Shown one piece after another: positions 1-12,134 of a DNA stretch of 64,000 bases (its first letter is position 1; each line of letters begins with the position of its first letter). The notes below the pieces were generated by a model. That model did not search any database. It saw nothing but the letters and a program-made list of their open reading frames with translations, and was not told the DNA's origin. This stretch comes from Delphinapterus leucas (Eukaryota; Chordata; Mammalia; Artiodactyla; Monodontidae), in the NCBI RefSeq assembly GCF_002288925.2, contig NW_022098001.1, positions 15,583,044-15,647,043 of the forward strand, in the 5' to 3' direction. The position numbers and the translations under genes were made by a program.

Positions 1-2088
1 AGGGAAAGCACAGAACATTTTCCTGTCCAGAGTAGTTTGAACATGAGCCAGAGTAAACGGATGTCCTCTCGCAGAACGAAGAGGCTCAGATATTATGTAG
101 AAAACTGTCCATTAAATACTTGTTAGACACTGTCCTTTTGCTCTCCAGTGGTCCTGGGTAAGTCTGATTTCTTTTCCAATCACCTATTGTGGGATATTCC
201 GAGAAAGTGACTTGGTTATCTTGGTGTTCCTAATGGTAGAGGAAGAAAATTTTGGATAGAGCAGGACGCTGTAGTAAGGTTGGAAAGAGAATTTTTGAGT
301 TGACTTAATGGTTTTTATAGCCAGAGACCATAGAAGGAAAGCTTACTTGGGAGGAAAAAGAAACTATAAAAATGAAATATGGACTCTGACCATAGTAGGG
401 CAATTCAGGAACACATCTGCCCTTTGTGGGGGCTTGGCCTCTCTATGACAAGGATGTTCCTCACCAAAAGGTAATTGGTGCCACTTGCCTCCATGTATGC
501 ACTTGAACTTTTGATCCTAACGTTGGTTCAGCACCTGCCCACTTGCCTTCACGTCTCCAGGTTTAGTCAAAACTTGTTAAACACTCTTCTGCCCGTTCCT
601 TTGTCTGCAGCCCTCTCCTTTGCCCAGTCTGACCTCCTTCCTCTCTGCCCTGTGTTGCAAAGAACCAACTTTAGATCAAATACTGTGACTGTGCAAAGTT
701 TTAAGGCAGATAAAAGGATAACAACTCTTACTTTTTCAAGGTTTATAGTGAAAGAGAGAGAGCCACATGTAGGTACTAAAATAGAGATAAATGCAAAGAG
801 CTATGGGAAAATGAAGGTGGACTTTGTCCCTGATATTTGCATAGCAAAATATATTCTCAATTAGTATCTTGCTTAATCTCCTCATTTTCTTGTGATGCAG
901 GCAGTATTCTCTCTCATTGGAAGGTGAGGAGATGAAGGCTTAGAAGTGAAAGAAGAAACAATGTGTGGAAGATTAAAAAGCTCTAAATGCACTAAGATTG
1001 AAAAAAAGTCCCCCCAGAGAGCAAAAAAGGGAGAACAAATAGTCTCATTACTGGAGGATTTAATGTTAAAATGACAGAGGGAAATAGAAATTATGTGGTA
1101 CTATTTGGCTTCCATATTCTCTAAAAAGGAATAAAAATCCATCAACTGTTAACATTTACTGAAAAGACACTAAAAGACACATTTGATAAAATGAAGCAGT
1201 AAGGAAGACAACTGTTTTACCGGAAAGAGGGCAAAAATGGGTATTTATGAGGTTTTTAGGTGTCTGAGTTAAGAACAGTTCTTTCAATAGGGGGGCCTGA
1301 TTGGGATGGGGCAAAATTCATGATGTAATTGTTTAGAAATGATGGCCAGGTGGACTTTGAAGGGTAAACAATCATGTTGTGAGTCTGGTTGGGAGGCCTA
1401 TTTCTGCAGAAGGAGCTATTAACTCTGATGAGGGTAGTAGAGTTGTTCATTGTTTGGAGAAATGGATTTTCAGAATGTTCCTGAAACAAAAAGCAATGCA
1501 ACTTCATTTTCTTGGAAAACTTCCTGGCAGAATTTTTGTGGAATATTAAAGCCATATTAATGCAGACAGGTGGATAGTAAAGTCATATTAATTATAGGCA
1601 GTGTTGCAGGTGGCTTCCATTCTCAGTGCTAGCAGGAAAAATAAAAGATACTATTGAGTAAAAAGAAGTTCAAGATAAATAAAGAAAATAGAATGAGATT
1701 ACCTATGTTTGAAAGGAATTCAATTCTTGTTAATGCAGAGGAATTATGTAGACAAATGTTTTCTTGTAAACATGTAAACTTATAGATGTTTAGGTATTTT
1801 CTCAGATTTGCTGCCAGTAGTCCAAGAGAAATTAAAGAAAATGTGAAGGAGATGGCAGAATGCCAGATATGAACAAAAGTTGCTTGGATTTTCAGAAAGA
1901 CAACATGACTTGGTAAGGCTGAAATTGAGCCCATACAAGATTCTAGATTGCTCAGAGAAGTGCCTGGTTTGGATGGATCACTTACCTATTCTAGGCATTG
2001 GGAATTCCATGGTGAGCAAGGAAGATGTGATCTTCCTGAAATCCTGATGGTTCCTTCCTGAAAATAAATTCAGAATCTGAACACTATT
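1..2088. other. Non-coding stretch without recognised features
   Basis: I see no gene here. The longest open frame (475-864, + strand, 129 codons) has no recognisable domain and no splice or promoter context, and it is of a length expected by chance. No transposon family was recognised with confidence, though old degraded repeats may be present. A run of A lies near 2,090-2,101, just before the L2 remnant. Confidence 0.5.
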
Positions 2089-2101
2089 TAAAAAAAAAAA
2101 A

Positions 2102-2545
2102 CATTTCCACTCTGTTATTTTGGCTCAAGCCAGCATCTCTTGTCTAGATCACAACACCAGTCCCCAGCCTAACTGGTGTCCCTGCTTTTACCCTTGTCTC
2201 CCCTTCTCATCACAGATCTCAAAATGATCCTTTTAAATATTTTTGGGAAATCCCAAGTCAGGTCCTGTCACTCAACTGTTCAAAATCTTCCAAAGGTGCC
2301 ATCTCAGAGCAAAATCCAAAATCCTTACATTGACCTGCAAGGTTCTCCAACAGAGCCTACATGATCTGGTTCTCTGATAACTCACTGACCTCATTTCCTG
2401 ATACTTTCTATCCTGCTGACTCCCTCCAGCCATACTGGTATCTCGGTGCTTCTGTGAACGCGAAGCAATGTCTTGCCTCAGGACCTTCGCACTTGAGGTC
2501 TTTGTGCCGAGAACTCTTTCCCCTCACTTCCTATTAGCCTGATGC
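2102..2545 (+). repeat. L2 LINE 3' remnant
   Basis: The sequence follows the familiar order of the L2 3' end: a 'caggtcctgtcactcaact' type segment, then 'aaaatccttacattgacc', 'cctacatgatctgg', 'tccagccatactgg' and 'caggaccttcgcactt'. This run codes for the last part of the L2 reverse-transcriptase ORF and is common in all placental genomes. It is strongly diverged and cannot be active. Edges are approximate. Confidence 0.8.
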
Positions 2546-2728
2546 TAATAGGAGGTGTTATTACAGAGAACAGAAATGAGGACCAAGGGAAGGGAGGTGG
2601 GGAAGGAGTGAGAGATACAATGAGGTGTGTTATCAAACTAGTTGCCTAGATGAGATTGACTGCTTGATCTCCTGGCTGTCTTACAAGAAGTTGTATAAAG
2701 TTCATTTTAGGACAATTTGCTTGGGGGC

Positions 2729-3091
2729 TGTATTAGTCGGCTTGGCTGCCGTAACAAAATACCATAGACTGGGTGGCATAGACAACAGAAATTTATTTTC
2801 TCATAGTTCTGGATGCCGGAAGTCCAAGATCAGGGTGTCAACATGGATTGGATTCTAGTCAGAGTTCTTTGGCTGCTGTCTTGCTGTGCCCTCACATGGC
2901 AGAGGGAAAACTCTGGTGCCTCTTCCTCTTCTTATAATGACACTAGCCCGATGGGATTAGGACTCCACCCTTCTGACCTTATTTAACCTTAACCTTAATT
3001 ACCTCCTTACAGGCCCTATCTCCAAATACAGTCACATTGAGGGTTAGAGTGTCAACATGAGTTTTAGGGGGACACAATTCAGTCCATAGCA
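2729..3091 (-). mobile_element. MaLR LTR, MLT1-like
   Basis: The segment starts with 'tgtattagtcggcttggctg' and ends with 'ggacacaattcagtccatag'. Both are hallmarks of an MLT1-type LTR read on the reverse strand. Inner landmarks include 'acaacagaaatttattttct' and 'tcacatggcagaggg'. MLT1 LTRs belong to the ancient non-autonomous MaLR retrotransposons related to ERVL. No coding capacity is present. The subfamily is not certain. Confidence 0.8.
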
Positions 3092-3335
3092 TTCTCTGTG
3101 CCACCCCCATCATGCCCGTCTTGAGTGCAAAACACATTTATTTAATCTCAACAGTCCCAAAGTCTTAATTCATTCCAGCATCAACTGTCTAAAGTCCAAA
3201 ATCTCATCTACATATCATCCAAATCAGATATGGGTGAGACTCCAGGTGTGATTCATCCTGAGGCAAAATTCCACAGCAGAGACAGAAGGTGGAGAAGGAT
3301 TTATCCACTGACTCCAATCTCTCTTTGTCCAAAGT
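3092..3335 (-). mobile_element. Probable MaLR internal remnant next to the LTR
   Basis: Directly after the MLT1-like LTR comes sequence such as 'aacagtcccaaagtcttaa' and 'cattccagcatcaactgtc', which resembles the internal part of THE1/MST/MLT elements on the reverse strand. On the minus strand this places internal sequence upstream of the LTR, so the LTR at 2,729-3,091 would be a 3' LTR. Assignment is by eye and only moderately certain. Confidence 0.5.
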
Positions 3336-3934
3336 TCCACCCCCCAGGCTATAAACTGTTTTCAATGCCTGATTGTGCATTCCTGGATGCCAAGTAGGGC
3401 CTGCCAGCATCTAGAGGGAAGCCTTGAACATGAGATGAGAGGCCAACAGTGTGGCATGAGGCAAGGCTCTGTCAGGTTGGACCTGCATGAAGTTGTTTGC
3501 AGCCCGTGTGGGGCTGGTTGGCGCACTGCTGGCTGGAACAGGGGACTTAAACCAAAGGGATCTGAAATGGCACATAATAAGGCAGGATTAGTTAAGAGAG
3601 AGACTTTCCCCATTGTCTCCCCCATCCCTTAGCCAACCTAAAAGTCCTATGTTTAAAAATATTTCTGAATATTTGCTTATGATGCTGAAATTTATTTTAA
3701 TACGGAAAAAGCATTTTATTACACAAATTGAAATAAGATTTTGAATTGTAAATTGATATCTAAGGAAATACATTGACCAAAAATCATCACACTGAAGAGT
3801 AATCAAGCAATTATGGTACAATTATCTAACAGCAGATCCTTTCCTTATCTGATGGAAAGACAGGGAAGTTAAAAGACATGGACACGGGAAAGGGGAAAGC
3901 AACTTCACTAAAGAAGACACTAAGTAGAAAGGAG
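3336..3934. other. Non-coding stretch without recognised features
   Basis: Several short overlapping open frames on both strands (68-87 codons) occur here but none resembles a known protein. No repeat family is identified with confidence. It may include more degraded MaLR internal sequence. Confidence 0.4.
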
Positions 3935-4315
3935 ATGGAATTCTATCAGCAAATGTTTATTGCCATGAATTTGCCAGGCACCCTTCTAGGCACTGGTGTA
4001 CAGCAGGTTACAAAACAGACTAAATCCCTGTCTCGAAGGTCGGGGTTGGAGGAAGCAACAGACATTAAGCAAACAGTTAAATGAAAAACATGTCAGTGAG
4101 GATAAAACTTACAAATAAATATAAAACAGGATAGGAATAAAGAGAGGGAAGGGTGTTATTTAAATAATTGAACAGGAAATCTTCTAAAATAAGATGAGGT
4201 TTTAGTAGACATATAAACAATTGAGAGAGGATGTCATACCGATAGCTGGACAAAGAAACTTCTACACAGAAAGAATAGCTTGTGTAAAGGCCCTGGGTCA
4301 GGAGCATGCTTATTA
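3935..4315 (-). repeat. L2-type LINE 3' end, reverse
   Basis: 'caaatgtttattgcc', 'tgccaggcacccttctaggc' and 'gtgtaaaggccctgggtcag' are the reverse complement of the L2-type 3' end, with its polyadenylation-like tail on the left and the ORF end on the right. Between them lies the usual A-rich middle. The copy is old, and the short open frames inside it are not genes. Confidence 0.7.
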
Positions 4316-4724
4316 TATTAAAGTAACAAAAAGAAGGGCAATTTATTTGGAATGGATTGAGGTAGGAAGAAAATGGAGGTGATGAATCAGAGAATTGTCT
4401 TGTGATGGAGTGAAAAAGGACAGATTTTTTTTTTGGAGGCTAATTAATTTTCTGAGAGTAAGTCCTTTTTACTTCACTTGGATATAGACACACAGAAGGT
4501 ACAAGGTTTTCTACACTACAAGTTTAATGGAACACCATCCTGAAGCACCATGTGCACCTTTGCTTATAGTATTTTCTGAACTCCTGCCTCATGCCTTTCG
4601 TACTGTACAGGTGGCAGAAATTTCTGCTTCAGACAGAAAATAGTTGAACATGCCTGCCACCCAGCACCAATGGCTCAACAGTATCTGCTCTAATGAATCC
4701 TCCTTCCTTTATTCTTTGTCCTTC
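4316..4724. other. Non-coding stretch without recognised features
   Basis: No gene, RNA gene or confident repeat match was seen in this interval. Confidence 0.4.
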
Positions 4725-6060
4725 CTCCTCTTAATATGGGCTCTGGGTCCCATCCTCTGAATATCCTTGTTTACAAATCACTGCCCTCTCTCTTTCCTCA
4801 CTGTGAACTTCTCCTCTTCTGCTGGTACTTCGTCTTCATCTTTTAGAAATGCTCGAGTCTTGCCCATCTTAAAAAAACTCCCCCTACACCTGATGACAAA
4901 CTCTAGCTATCATCAATGTCTTTCATCTCATCCATAGACCAGCCTTAGAGTTATCTCTACTCATGTTTTATCTTTTTCTATCACTTTTATCCTTCATCTC
5001 CCTCTAGTTTTTTTTTTTTTTTTTTGCGGTATGCGGGCCTCTCACTGTTGTGGCCTCTCCCGCTGCGGAGCACAGGCTCCGGACGTGCAGGCTCAGCGGC
5101 CATGGCTCACGGGCCCAGCTGCTCCATGGCATGTGGGATCTTCCCGGACCGGGGCACGAACCCGTGTCCCCTGCATCGGCAGGCCGACTCCCAACCACTG
5201 CGCCACCAGAGAAGCCCCCCCTCTAGTTTTGATTCTACACCACCTCTCCACAAAACCCCTTTCTCTCAGTTCATCGTTGACTTACTCTTTGCCAAAACTG
5301 GCTCATACTTCTCAGTTTTCATTTTATGCAACCTCTCTGAGGTTCCTTTTAACAAATCTTCCCTCTCCCGGCCTCCATGATGGTAAATGTTCCAACTTCC
5401 TTCCTTCCTCAGTTTCCTTTGTCCTTTTCCAGTTACCTAAATGTATTTATTCTGTAGGGCTGAGCTTCCCTATCATCATGGATAGTGACCCCCTCAGTCC
5501 TTGCAGTGGCTAGAGCCTACAGGCTGGTTGCCTGCAGACTTGATCTGCCTTGTCTTTTTAACCCAGTGAGCTGCACAAATGTCTATGTGTCCTGACATGA
5601 AAAAAGGCTGGAAAGCATTGCCCTGGGATTCCATCCTCAGCCCTCCCCATTTTATATTCTAGATACCCTTAGTGATCTCATTCACTCAACTACTCCCTAT
5701 TCAGAGATGTGTTCTAAATCCTTATCTCTAGCTATCATTCCTCTGTTGAGTTCTAGATCAATGCAATCTAACCAAACACCTCTTCCTGAATGATCCTCAA
5801 ATTTAACATGTTAAATATTAATCCTTTTATCTCCAATCCAGTTCTTCTCAGTGAATGATATCACCAACGATCTACAACTGTGGAAATGATTCTCACTTCT
5901 TTTAACTTCATTACTCTTGCATGCAATCAACCACCAAATCTTCTTGATTTTGGTTTTGTTTTATCATATCTAGTCTTTTCTTGTCATCGCTCTGGTGCCA
6001 CTTCAGTTCAAGTCTTTATAATTCTTTACCTGAAATACTGTGGTAGATCCTTCCTTCTTG
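4725..6060 (+). repeat. Degraded L2/CR1-clade LINE ORF remnant, split by a SINE
   Basis: Pyrimidine-rich sequence before and after the SINE at 5,012-5,218 resembles the body of an L2/CR1-type LINE. Examples are 'cccttagtgatctcattc' near 5,670 and 'ctcaaatttaacatgttaaa' near 5,797. In intact elements these correspond to a stretch of the reverse transcriptase after the YADD motif. Frames are fully broken. The assignment rests on recalled family patterns and is tentative, and the interval may hold more than one fragment. Confidence 0.45.
5012..5218 (-). mobile_element. CHR-type SINE with target-site duplication
   Basis: A tRNA-derived SINE inserted in reverse: a T-run on the left (the A-tail), then 'ggcctctcactgttgtggcc', 'gcacaggctccggac', 'gtgggatcttcccggacc', and the tRNA-like head ending in 'gcgccaccagagaagcc'. 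The repeat 'ccctctagtttt' flanks it exactly at 5,000-5,011 and 5,219-5,230. CHR SINEs are mobilised by L1 machinery and are typical of cetaceans, hippos and ruminants. The short open frames across it are spurious. Confidence 0.93.
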
Positions 6061-6089
6061 TGGGAGGACCATACATCCCTGCCTCAATG

Positions 6090-6830
6090 AATTCAGACAA
6101 CGTGGTCTAGGATTTGCTCTATCTGAAGAAATGTGAATGGAAGTTACTCAGAGTTAGCCAAACTGAAAGTTTGAGGGCACAGTCCTCCAGGCTGCCAATT
6201 CTGCTTAAAAATTCTGATACCAACTACAAGGTTAGAGGGAGAGTCCACATAAGACCACCCTCACTTCTGACACCCAGTGCAAGTTCAGAGGTTCCCCACC
6301 CTACTCTCAGTTTTCATATTTGCTATAAAGACTCACAGAACTCCAGGAAAGCTATTGTTTTCATGGTTACATTTATTATAGGAAACATATATAGATGAAA
6401 AGTCAGCCAAAGGAAGCCATGCATAGAGCAGAGTCTGGAAGGGCTCCACCGTGCTCAGGATGTGTCACCCTCCCAGCATCAATGTGAAACCATATGCATA
6501 GTTTATTGCCAATCAGGGAAGTTTCACCTGAGCTTTGACTTCGGAGTTTTTATTGGGGCTCCATTACATCGGCATGATTTATTGATTAATTGCTGAGGTG
6601 CTTGACTGAAAGCACCTCTCCTAAGTCCCATTGTTGGTTTTTCTGGCATGGCCACCCCCCACCTTAAGACCATCAGGTGTTGCTGGCCCTCTTGCGGTTC
6701 ATATAACCAGCGCTTGGCCTAAATGAAGACATTCCTATGAGGCAGGACATAGATTATCTCCCAGAAGCTGGGAGCAAAGTTGAGATGGTTCTTTGGGCAA
6801 AGCCAGATTCTTTACTATTAATACATAGAA
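6090..6830. mobile_element. Old LTR remnant, possibly MER21-like
   Basis: 'aagactcacagaactccagg', 'agagcagagtctggaagggc', 'caccctcccagcatcaatgt' and 'gagtttttattggggctcca' follow the order of an ERVL-class LTR that I associate with the MER21 group. Edges and orientation are uncertain, and no internal retroviral gene is visible nearby. It is a solitary, decayed LTR. Confidence 0.5.
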
Positions 6831-9365
6831 GTGTAGTGGATCACTTCTGAGCAGCAGCTTTAAGCACCAGGATGGGATTTGCTATACGTTTTTCCCCTCT
6901 GCCAACTGGCTGGCAATGCCCCAGATGAATTAATTTGGTCCTAAAATTAAGATGGTGTGGAGCTGAGGTGCACATGGCCACATAACATACACGAGCAAGA
7001 AATAATCCTTGGTGTCTGTAAGCCCCTGAGACTTTGAGACATTTTGTTTCTACAGTATAACTTCTAGGACAGGGTCAGCTAATAGATAAAGTATTTAGCA
7101 CCTGCTTCTCTTTTTTTGAGCTTCTCGACCTGCTGGAGCCCCGTCATCATGGAAGATTGTGTTTCCACTCTCCAGTGGTAAATAGACCAAGAAGTACACA
7201 TTTCTCCCAGGCCTGACCAGATCCCTGCTTGCTTGGCTTCAGCTTCTCCCCTGGCCACAGGCTGCTTGAGTCAGAGGCAGTTAGGACCCAATTTTCAGGA
7301 GGGAGGACAGAAGCCTTGCCACATTCTCCAATCCAGCTTTCAAAACAATAAATCAGGGATTCTGATTCCTCTCTGGCTGCTCATGTCTGCTCTCAAATGG
7401 TTAAGAACCAAGAAAGGGAAAGATGATTGCTTACCAATCCCAAACCCCAACACTGGGTACCAGGAAAGACTAAATCTGCTGACTTTAGTACTTGCTGGTG
7501 GGCAGAACTGGGACAGGTAGGACCTGATAGTTCAAGTACTTCTCATTGTTAATCCATTTTGAATATGGAAGACTATTTTAAAGAACAGAGGAAGGACAAC
7601 AATCTGCTTGCTATTAAGGCCAAAAAGAAGGAGCTAGTCGGGTGTTCTGGGAAAGAATAAACATTTTGGTTTAATCCGTTTGGGTCTTCTTCTGGGATGG
7701 AGTCAGTTAATGGATGAGGCAGTTGGCATTTTCAATGAGTCTGAGGCTGTCATGTGCACAGGCAGGAAAGCCAGAAAGTGGCTGATGGGCTGGCCACAGT
7801 GCAGCTTGTCAAGAGGGCAAGAGAGCCTCTGAAAGGGAGCTGAAGTGTTGGGTGGCTCTGAAGAGGAAGCCAAGAGTCTATATTTGATCTAGGAGGTAAA
7901 AGGACAAAGCGGTTGAAGCGGTTCACAGAAGAATTAATTTCCAGGGAAACAGGATACTTAGCAAATTGTCTCTTTTCCTGAATTGACAGATATGACAGGA
8001 ACTATAGTAATACATCTCAAAGGATGAGCAGTTTATTCCCAGGGGTACTTTATTTACTGAAAAGTAAATCTCACTGAGAACCCGGCTGGAAATATCTTTT
8101 CATTTACTATGCTCTCTGCCTGCTTTGCCTTTAATAGAAAACAAGCCAAGAATGTTCTCAAATAAAACTAAAGACCATACGGCCAGTAGTGAGTTCCAGA
8201 GGAACACTTATAACAATAATCATAGACAGAAGATCATTCTTTCAGGGATTTTAGTTCCCAGGCCTCCTTGCTGAAGTGGAATAGAATAACGCTGGGCAAC
8301 ACTGGGGTCGATGCTTCCTATAAAGTTCAGAGACAGTCGTCGGGTACTCAAGGAGAGAGGAAATGCAGACAGAAGGAAAATACCCAGGAGGAGGATCTTT
8401 TTTAAAGGGTAGGAGGACCTTACAAGAAGTATGTGGAGCAATTTATTAACTCATGAATAGCTACACTTTTCTCCTCTACTTTTTCTTCTTCTGTCTTTGA
8501 CACCAAACTTTCTTCTGCTTCTGTCTCCACAATCCCAGCAGCCGCAGTAACTATCCCTGGGCAGAGATCAAAACAGAACTGCCTTTAGGAACATGTGAGA
8601 ATGTTTTTCAAAACCAGAAGAGGAGTGACAGTGATGAAAGCAGGACAGTCATAATGAAATAACCACATATGTAGAGGAACTTTCTTCCCTTCATGTGATG
8701 AGCTTCATTGACATGTACTTGGCTTGGTGCAGAAGGTAGACTTTCCTTCCTTTTCTACTGACAGGCAAAGAGAGCAGCTCTTGAGATGGTTGTGGTGGGT
8801 TTGAAGCCATCGAATGGCTCATATGTTTCAAAATATCCCCTTTCCAGACCTGGGAATCTGAAAGATGCTTTTCTTGCCATTAAAATTGTTTCTTGGGTGC
8901 CTGCTGAAGACATGCAAATTTGATTAAGCCAAGCTCTGGGACCATGGCGTTATCTGGCGAGAGTGAATGCAAGTGTCTACACGACACTTGTATGATGTGG
9001 TTGGAATACTTCCTTCTCCCCTTTGGCATCATTTCTGTGAGGACAGAAGCCCTGTCCTCACAGTGGAGCATAGTGTGGGTATGTTTTTATGGGCAAGTCA
9101 AGGTCTGGAATATGGATGGACTCCTGTCAGGAGGATGGTGGAAGGCTCTGGTCAAGCACAGGGCAGCATGAGGACACTGTGTGTGTGCATGTGCATGTTG
9201 GGAATGCAGAAAGGGGACGGAGAGTGAGAAATGAAAAGGGCCAGTTTGTGAGACAGATATTTTTAATTTCTCACCTGGCAGTACCACTTATTTCTTGACT
9301 GTACCATCTTAATTTATGAGCCTTTTCTTTAGTGGTTCCTCTAGGAGGAATTATTACTACGAAGG
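6831..9365. other. Mostly unique non-coding sequence
   Basis: No gene is supported. Around 6,990-7,070 'gcaagaaataatccttgg' and 'gcccctgagactttgagac' look like the end of an MLT1-type LTR, but only as a scrap. Open frames at 7,233-7,520, 8,220-8,441 and 8,880-9,298 overlap on both strands and resemble no known protein. A short TG-rich run lies near 9,178-9,196. Confidence 0.45.
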
Positions 9366-9700
9366 AGACCATGTTTTAGAGCAGTTTTAAATTTTTCAGA
9401 AAAACTTGAGTATGTAGTATAGAGATTCACACCCACCCCCCACAGAATCCTCCCATTATTATCTTCTATTTGTGAAGTACATATGTTAGAATTAGTGAAC
9501 TGATATCAACCCATTATTGACTGAAGTCCATAATTTACATTATTTCATGCTTTGTTTTGTATAGTTCCATGGGTTTTGGCAAACGTATAATGTCATGTAT
9601 CCACCTTTACAGTATCATACAGAATACTTTCACTGCCTGAAAAATCCCTGTGCTTCACCTAGTCTTCCCTCCCCCAAGGTTCATCCTTTAATTGAATATG
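9366..9700 (-). mobile_element. L1 3' UTR fragment
   Basis: 'ttttagagcagttttaaat' through 'atgggttttggcaaacgta' and 'gtatcatacagaatacttt' match, in order, the reverse complement of the 3' region of an older L1 subfamily. The same landmarks recur in the better-preserved L1 at about 30,230-30,530. It is 5'-truncated with no coding content and edges are approximate. Confidence 0.8.
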
Positions 9701-10794
9701 GTGACTAATGTAATAGTCAATTAAAGGTATGTGCATGTGATATATGAATATGCAAGTATACGTGTGTGTATACACAAACACACAAACTTGCTTCTAAGTG
9801 ATGCAATTTCCTTCTGGGTGCTTTTAAACTATCTCTAATAAAATCAGAAGATGTATATATGCATATATGCTGTACCATGAGTCTGAGGTGTTTTCTTTGA
9901 TGGGACAGTATTATTATCTCTCATTAAATCCATGGAAGGTCACACTTATCACCTTGACACCATCATTGTGATCCTTAAGATGTCCTTGTAAATGCTGGAT
10001 GCCATGGCAACCAGTGTTATCAGGATCCAGTGCTGCTGAACTTCTCTTAATAAATCAGGCATAATTGGCATATATGCATTATAATGAATTAAAAGTTGTT
10101 CAAGTGGAATGATTTTATATTGTGCAATGTTAAGTCATTAAATTTGCTTGTCCTGATCTTCCTTCAATGTTGGTATTTTTGCTTAGTTTTAAAAAAACCT
10201 TACCTTTTACTACCAATTTCTTTAAGAGTAGATAGTTAAAATAACATACTGTGAAATAGCTTCATGCATTGTTTATGTATTTATATATATATATTTTGCT
10301 TTTGACAGTTAAATTCTGATGGGTTTAGGTCAGAGCGGAATGAGTTACAAGACTGTCTTTTTTCTTCTTCAGTGGACTGAGGATGCTTGCAGGGCACATC
10401 AAGGCACCTGACCTCTGTCTGGTCAGTCATGGTGCTAGTTAGTTGGGTGGGTAAATAACTCATGGACTGAGTGTATGTGCCAGAAATGATTAACCCACCC
10501 ACTGTGCTCTCATCTTATCTTCTTGGTTGGCTCCAAATCTGGGGAGACACCAAGAAGAACTAGCTGTTCAAAGCCTAAAGGCATGGCAGAAATTAGGAAG
10601 TGTGAATGGCACAGTGCCTTGCTACTGAAAGAGTCATCAGAGGGTGAGCACATCCATCTTCTGGGAGCTTGTGAGAAATGCGGAATCTCAGGCCCCTCCC
10701 CAGATTGACTAAATCAGGATCTGCTTGTAATCATGATCCCCAGACCATTTGTGTGCACAGTAAAGTCTGAAAAGCACTGGCTTAGGGGTTAGGG
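9701..10794. other. Non-coding stretch with minor simple repeats
   Basis: A TG/CA-rich patch (about 9,755-9,788) and a short TA run (about 10,277-10,294) are the only structured elements. Open frames at 10,281-10,502 and 10,523-10,708 show no recognisable protein. Confidence 0.4.
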
Positions 10795-11010
10795 TTAATG
10801 CATCCCAGAATAGGAAGGCTATGGACTTGAATTGCAGCTCCACTACTCTTTAGTGGTAGAAATCAGGCAAAGTTCTCAGTTTTTGTTTCTTAATCCTTTA
10901 ACATGGGTATCACAGTGTATTTGACTGTTAGGGGCAAAATGACATCATGAATGTAACGTGTCGAGAAGAGTGCCTCGTGCATAGTGGCGCTTGTTTCAGC
11001 TGTGATTACA
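10795..11010 (+). repeat. MIR SINE remnant
   Basis: 'cttgaattgcagctccacta' followed by 'cttaatcctttaacatgggt' and 'agagtgcctcgtgcatag' reproduces the order of a MIR element (tRNA-like head, core, 3' end) in a decayed form. MIRs predate the placental radiation. Edges are approximate. Confidence 0.6.
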
Positions 11011-11577
11011 GCTGGTGGGAGGGTCCATGTGACTGGGGAATCCCAACATACGTGAGAGAGAATGAGCCCCAGCTGGAAAGGGTGCAAATTAGTAAAAAAT
11101 GATGAACAACCTTAGAATTTAGGAGACGATGAGAGAGAGGAGGAACTCTAACCAAGTTCCCTAGTGAGTTACAGGGCCAGGGTCCACCTTCCTAGTACAT
11201 TTTGGCTTCTCTAGTATGTGCGAAACATCTTGGGTATTCAGGAATTCAGTATTGTTGAAGGTTCTTGGGTTCTCAGAAAGTAGAAAGAGGGTAAACAGGT
11301 AGATGAGAAAGGACGCATTCCCTTAGAATCAGAGGAGGCCATGTCTGGAAGGACCTGAAATGTTATCTGGCCCATACATCCATTTCATGTTTCAGTTCTC
11401 ACTGAGATGTTGCCCAGTCTATGACTGAATACCATCTGTGACTGAAAACCCACCACTTCTACTGAATTCACTGAGATGTGGCTGCTGTCTGTGGGCAGAG
11501 AAGTGTTTTAGAAGTTGGCTGACTCAGATATGTAACATCCAACACACAGACAAAACAACCAGAGAATTTCAAACAAG
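11011..11577. other. Non-coding stretch without recognised features
   Basis: No gene is supported. A possible ancient MIR-like segment ('tctggaaggacctgaaatg') lies around 11,340-11,380 but cannot be assigned. Confidence 0.4.
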
Positions 11578-11790
11578 TTATCGATTTTCGCAATCACATT
11601 TATTGAAGCATCTACTTGTTCCAGGCATCAGGTTAGGTGCTGGGGACAAAAATCTGAATATGACATAGAGATCATACTTCTGTTGAGTTCTTGGTCTAGA
11701 TGAGGGGTAGACATATAAATAATAATTATAATGCAATAAACGTAGTAATAGAAGAATGAATAAGTGGGCAGGGTAATAGAGAAAAGGGTC
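11578..11790 (-). repeat. L2-type LINE 3' end, reverse
   Basis: 'cacatttattgaagcatcta', 'ccaggcatcaggttaggtgc' and 'gacatataaataataattat' correspond to the reverse complement of the L2-type 3' end. The copy is old and diverged with no coding content. A CHR SINE inserted shortly after its right edge. Confidence 0.65.
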
Positions 11791-11838
11791 ATTCATTTTG
11801 TTGAGGCATGTTGGGGATTTTTTGATCAGATGATTTTT

Positions 11839-12123
11839 TTTTTTTTAATTTATTTTTGGCTGTGTCGGGTCTTCGTTTCTGTGCGCGGGCTTTCTCTAGT
11901 TGTGGCAAGCAGGGGCCACTCTTCATTGCGGTGCGCGGGCCTCTCACTATCGCGGCCTCTCTTGTTGTAAAGCACAGGCTCCAGACGCGCAGGCTCAGTA
12001 GTTGTGGCTCACGGGCCTATTCGCTCCGCGGAATGTGGGATCTTCCCAGACCAGGGCTCAAACCCGTGTCCCTTGCACTGGTAGGCAGATTCCCAACCAC
12101 TGCACCACCAGGGAAGCCCAATG
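11839..12123 (-). mobile_element. CHR-1-type SINE (long form) with target-site duplication
   Basis: A long-form CHR SINE in reverse: T-run, 'tttatttttggctgtgtcgg', 'gcgggctttctctagttgtg', 'gtgggatcttcccagaccag' and tRNA-like end 'actgcaccaccagggaagcc'. 'agatgattttt' occurs on both sides (11,828-11,838 and 12,124-12,134), marking an L1-mediated insertion. Open frames over it on both strands are by-products of its GC-rich body. Confidence 0.93.
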
Positions 12124-12134
12124 AGATGATTTTT

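Noticed and set aside
475..864. 129-codon open frame on the + strand
   Set aside because: No known domain, ordinary composition, no coding context; such lengths are common by chance in non-coding mammalian DNA.
5031..5513. 160-codon open frame on the + strand
   Set aside because: It begins inside a reverse-strand CHR SINE and runs into a degraded LINE; a repeat artefact.
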